A stretch of DNA of 6,455 bases from Spirochaetaceae bacterium (GTDB lineage Bacteria; Spirochaetota; Spirochaetia; DSM-27196; SKKC01): assembly GCA_003554375.1 (NCBI GenBank), contig PWGF01000110.1, forward strand, positions 1 to 6,455. The letters are read 5' to 3'. Numbering within the stretch: position 1 is the stretch's first letter; each line of letters opens with the position of its first letter. The notes under the pieces were generated by a model, which saw only the letters and a list, made by a program, of their open reading frames with translations, was not told where the DNA came from and did not search any database. Below, piece after piece: positions 6,317 to 6,455 of this stretch. A program made the position numbers and the translations under genes.

Positions 6317-6328
6317 AACAATTTTGTT
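6317..6328. promoter_or_regulatory. Small palindrome in the divergent intergenic region (possible operator)
   Basis: AACAATTTTGTT has perfect 5-bp arms (AACAA/TTGTT) around TT. It is an AT-rich spot in the 253-bp space (6101-6353) between the divergent GHMP gene and the plus-strand partial gene, 25 nt before the latter's ATG. The placement fits an operator, but a 5-bp-arm palindrome can occur by chance. I see no convincing -35/-10 pair on either strand elsewhere in 6101-6353 and no open frame there that looks coding. Confidence 0.2.
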
Positions 6329-6353
6329 GCACCGTTGGGTACAGGGAGAGCGT

Positions 6354-6455
6354 ATGAAATCGACCTACTTCGCTCCGCGTCAAGCTTTGCCCTTCCTCAA
6401 CGTCGCTGCGTTGGCCCTTACCAGCGCGGTAGCATTTGCCGCGGCCCTTCCCAAC
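6354..6455 (+). CDS. Hypothetical membrane or exported protein, N-terminal 34 residues only
   Basis: The ATG at 6354 follows AGGGAGAG (GGAG 5 nt away), and the frame stays open to the window end (34 codons). The peptide begins MKSTYFAPRQALPFLNVAAL and continues as a mostly hydrophobic, Ala-rich segment (about 12-32) ending AAALPN. This can be either a signal peptide or a first transmembrane helix. The LN...ALPN pattern faintly recalls the first helix of TspO/MBR-type tryptophan-rich sensory proteins, but 34 residues cannot establish that. The gene is divergent from the GHMP-surE cluster and is the only plus-strand gene seen. Confidence 0.6.
   Translation, partial: MKSTYFAPRQALPFLNVAALALTSAVAFAAALPN

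Noticed and set aside
5974..6321. Minus-strand open frame of 115 codons extending upstream of the GHMP gene
   Set aside because: It overlaps the GHMP start region by 127 nt in another frame, has no family features, and the GHMP start with its AGGAG site is far better supported.
1..6455. CRISPR arrays, insertion sequences, tRNA or rRNA genes
   Set aside because: I looked for regular direct repeats, transposase-like frames and terminal inverted repeats, and conserved RNA motifs, and found none by eye.

Overview
The window is about 6.5 kb of gene-dense, moderately GC-rich bacterial chromosome (roughly 55-60% GC by eye). Six genes lie on the minus strand and one partial gene at the right edge lies on the plus strand. 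A clpS-clpA pair, a secreted protein with a cleavable signal peptide and a TPR-SurE cluster point to a diderm (Gram-negative type) bacterium. The ClpS and propeller/VWA protein styles remind me of free-living spirochaetes, but this is an impression and nothing here proves the phylum.

Minus strand, in order of transcription (right to left): (1) a galactokinase-family GHMP protein (4952-6100) that keeps the fold motifs but has replaced the catalytic Arg, the catalytic Asp and a sugar-binding Asp; (2) surE, a 5'/3'-nucleotidase (4161-4925); (3) a cytoplasmic TPR protein (3464-4141); (4) a 717-residue exported protein combining TPR, a six-bladed NHL-type propeller, an Ig-like segment and a degenerate von Willebrand A domain (1327-3480). 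These four are tightly packed (gaps of 26 and 19 nt, then a 17-nt overlap) and look like one operon. A good sigma70-like promoter candidate sits over the GHMP stop codon and could transcribe surE and the genes after it separately.

A 266-bp gap (1061-1326) holds a promoter candidate and a GC-rich set of competing hairpins. It is followed by clpS (746-1060), the N-degron adaptor, and clpA (659 to the left edge, truncated), the AAA+ unfoldase of the ClpAP protease. ClpS presents N-end-rule substrates to the ClpA N-domain, so this pair forms a proteolysis operon independent of the upstream cluster.

The right end (6101-6353) is a divergent intergenic region with a small palindrome. It leads to the first 34 codons of a plus-strand gene that begins with a hydrophobic segment (6354 to the edge).

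The most interesting items are the apparently non-catalytic galactokinase homologue heading the surE operon, and the multi-domain secreted TPR/propeller/VWA protein with a broken MIDAS. I see no mobile element, CRISPR array, tRNA or rRNA.
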